From Pardosa pseudoannulata (lineage: Eukaryota; Arthropoda; Arachnida; Araneae; Lycosidae): a DNA stretch of 64,000 nt. The notes below the pieces were generated by a model. The model had not been told where the DNA came from. It saw only the letters and a list, made by a program, of their open reading frames with translations, and made no database searches. Below, one piece after another: positions 62,693 through 64,000 of this stretch. The position numbers were made by a program, and so were the translations under genes. The stretch covers positions 180,214,958 to 180,278,957 of the forward strand of contig CM063505.1 in the NCBI GenBank assembly GCA_032207245.1, read 5' to 3'. The stretch's first letter is position 1; the number at the start of each line of letters is the position of its first letter.

Positions 62693-64000
62693 CACATGGT
62701 GTTGGACTGTGAACCATTGTATTATTTATATTATAAATTTTTACTTTTATTTTTAGTAATCCTTGAATGAAAGCAAGGGAATTCAATGTTTAAACGGTGT
62801 TTTTGAACCAAAATTTGATAATATCTGAAAAGTCACGAACGATTGAAAAATACTTCAATTTGACATCAAATTTCACAGACAATTTCTCAAACTTTATCAA
62901 AATACCTTCTCTATGGTAGTGAAATGTCTTTGTTTCTCGTTAAATTGTGATTAATATTGGAGACTTTTAGCTCACTAAAAGTAATTTCTGCTTAGTTCAG
63001 TTAATGTTTTTATAACAATATTACGTAACATAGTTTGAAATCCAGCATCATCATATGATTCATTTTATAATCTGATTGTCTGATTTCCTTACCCCCTCAC
63101 AGAACTATAAAAAAGAAATTTAAAATATTTGGCAGGAGAAAACCAATAAAAGCTATATAAAAAATTCAACAATTTCATGTCCAAATTTGCGTGTTAACAG
63201 TAAGCCTAACAACTGCGCTGTGCCGAGCATGCATACTATTCTTTTTCGTAGGTAAAACACATATATTCATATATATGCATACATTTTTTATATTCTTTCA
63301 TATACATATATAAATATAAACTTGCGCATCATGAAATAAAGATATATACTACACACTTGTGTGTGTTTCAGTGTGGGTGTGTATAAATCATGTGTATATA
63401 TGTGTTCATAAGTGCATAAATCTGTTTATACACATATATGTATATAAATAGATATAAATACTCATACACATATAAATGTATATATGTGTATATATACAGA
63501 CACATGTGCGAGTGTGTTGAATTTGGTTTATTTGGTTCGTTGACTTTCGAAATCTGAGCTTAAGTATGTATGATGGGATAGATAAGCTTTTAATAAAACA
63601 TTTTTTGCAGCACTTGCAGCAAAGAATGTATTCTTTAGCAGGAGGTCAGGCAAAGTTCAAACACATGGTAAGGATATTAAAACGCAAAATGATACTCCCA
63701 CTCAGCATTTAAAGTCGAAAAAAAGTGATACATGCTTTTAAAAAACTGAGTAACAAATTCTCCAGTTACTTGACGTAAGAGGCCTACCGTTTCCTAACGG
63801 CTTAACAAACCATTAGAAATGAGGACTGTTTACGCAAATTAAAGATAAATGAAAATCTAATAGACTTTAAATCAGATATAATTTGATTATTATGCTTGTT
63901 TATTGTTGTGACAAGGAATCATTTGAAGTAAATTGGAGGTACTTTTAGATGAGTTTCATGTTAAAAGATCTTTTAAAGAATCGTCACAATTTGTGATACT

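Larger units (their letters stand above)
60720..64000. other. Upstream ENPP intron or intergenic sequence
   Basis: I looked on the minus strand for the exon with the FPN.Y..VTG segment that must precede 60718 and did not see it. The stretch holds microsatellites, a relic repeat unit and a SINE, and otherwise AT-rich sequence. Confidence 0.5.

Overview
The window reads as intronic and intergenic DNA from an AT-rich, repeat-laden arthropod nuclear genome, most likely an arachnid such as a spider. The reasons are spliced genes with GT-AG introns, very long introns, hundreds of bases of (TA)n microsatellite at many places, and several decayed Tc1/mariner, hAT, piggyBac-like, pogo-like, BEL/Pao and tRNA-SINE relics whose protein fragments resemble those common in spiders. 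The taxon is an inference from remembered family resemblance; no search was run. A 100-base N gap at 18901-19000 shows that this is a draft assembly. LAYOUT: 1-1.1 kb holds a compact two-exon minus-strand gene for a 109-residue protein of unknown function, with a CCAAT-box cluster upstream. A 1.04-kb non-autonomous hAT element with a perfect 8-bp target duplication follows. 3.5-4.8 kb holds the 3' end of a BEL/Pao retrotransposon (integrase plus a GC-rich LTR). 5.7-17 kb is a graveyard of LINE, Tc1 and SINE pieces, with a Tc1 copy next to a foldback element at 15.1-16.9 kb. 20-24 kb carries a tandem duplication of a pogo/CENPB-type relic, and one copy has been split by a piggyBac-like insertion at TTAA. 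27.2-28.4 kb has promoter-like motifs and two short orphan coding pieces. 31 kb is a 60-bp satellite with higher-order structure; 32.3-32.8 kb is a mariner relic; 34-38 kb contains LTR-like repeats abutting (TA)n, including a 0.7-kb (TA)n tract. THE MAIN HOST GENE: three minus-strand exons at 60531-60718, 55845-56016 and 40617-40726 join in perfect phase. They encode an internal part of an ectonucleotide pyrophosphatase/phosphodiesterase (ENPP) catalytic domain, including a zinc-ligand motif of the form D-x-x-G-H. The 15.1-kb intron between the last two is packed with two Tc1 elements, LTR-like repeats, a ~250-bp satellite, a SINE and a BEL/Pao fragment. The last exon in the window ends at an apparent GC (not GT) splice donor. 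Later exons were not found. The 5' exons with the signal/anchor segment and catalytic threonine are not visible and probably lie beyond the right edge. HOW THINGS FIT: host coding content is sparse, and almost everything else is transposable elements or simple repeats. The strongest structural theme is that (TA)n arrays repeatedly begin exactly at transposable-element ends. I found no convincing new multi-gene system. The best candidates for a second look are the nested insertions with internal empty-site evidence, the 91-bp duplication around a BEL/Pao fragment, and the orphan exons near 10.4, 18.1 and 27-28 kb.
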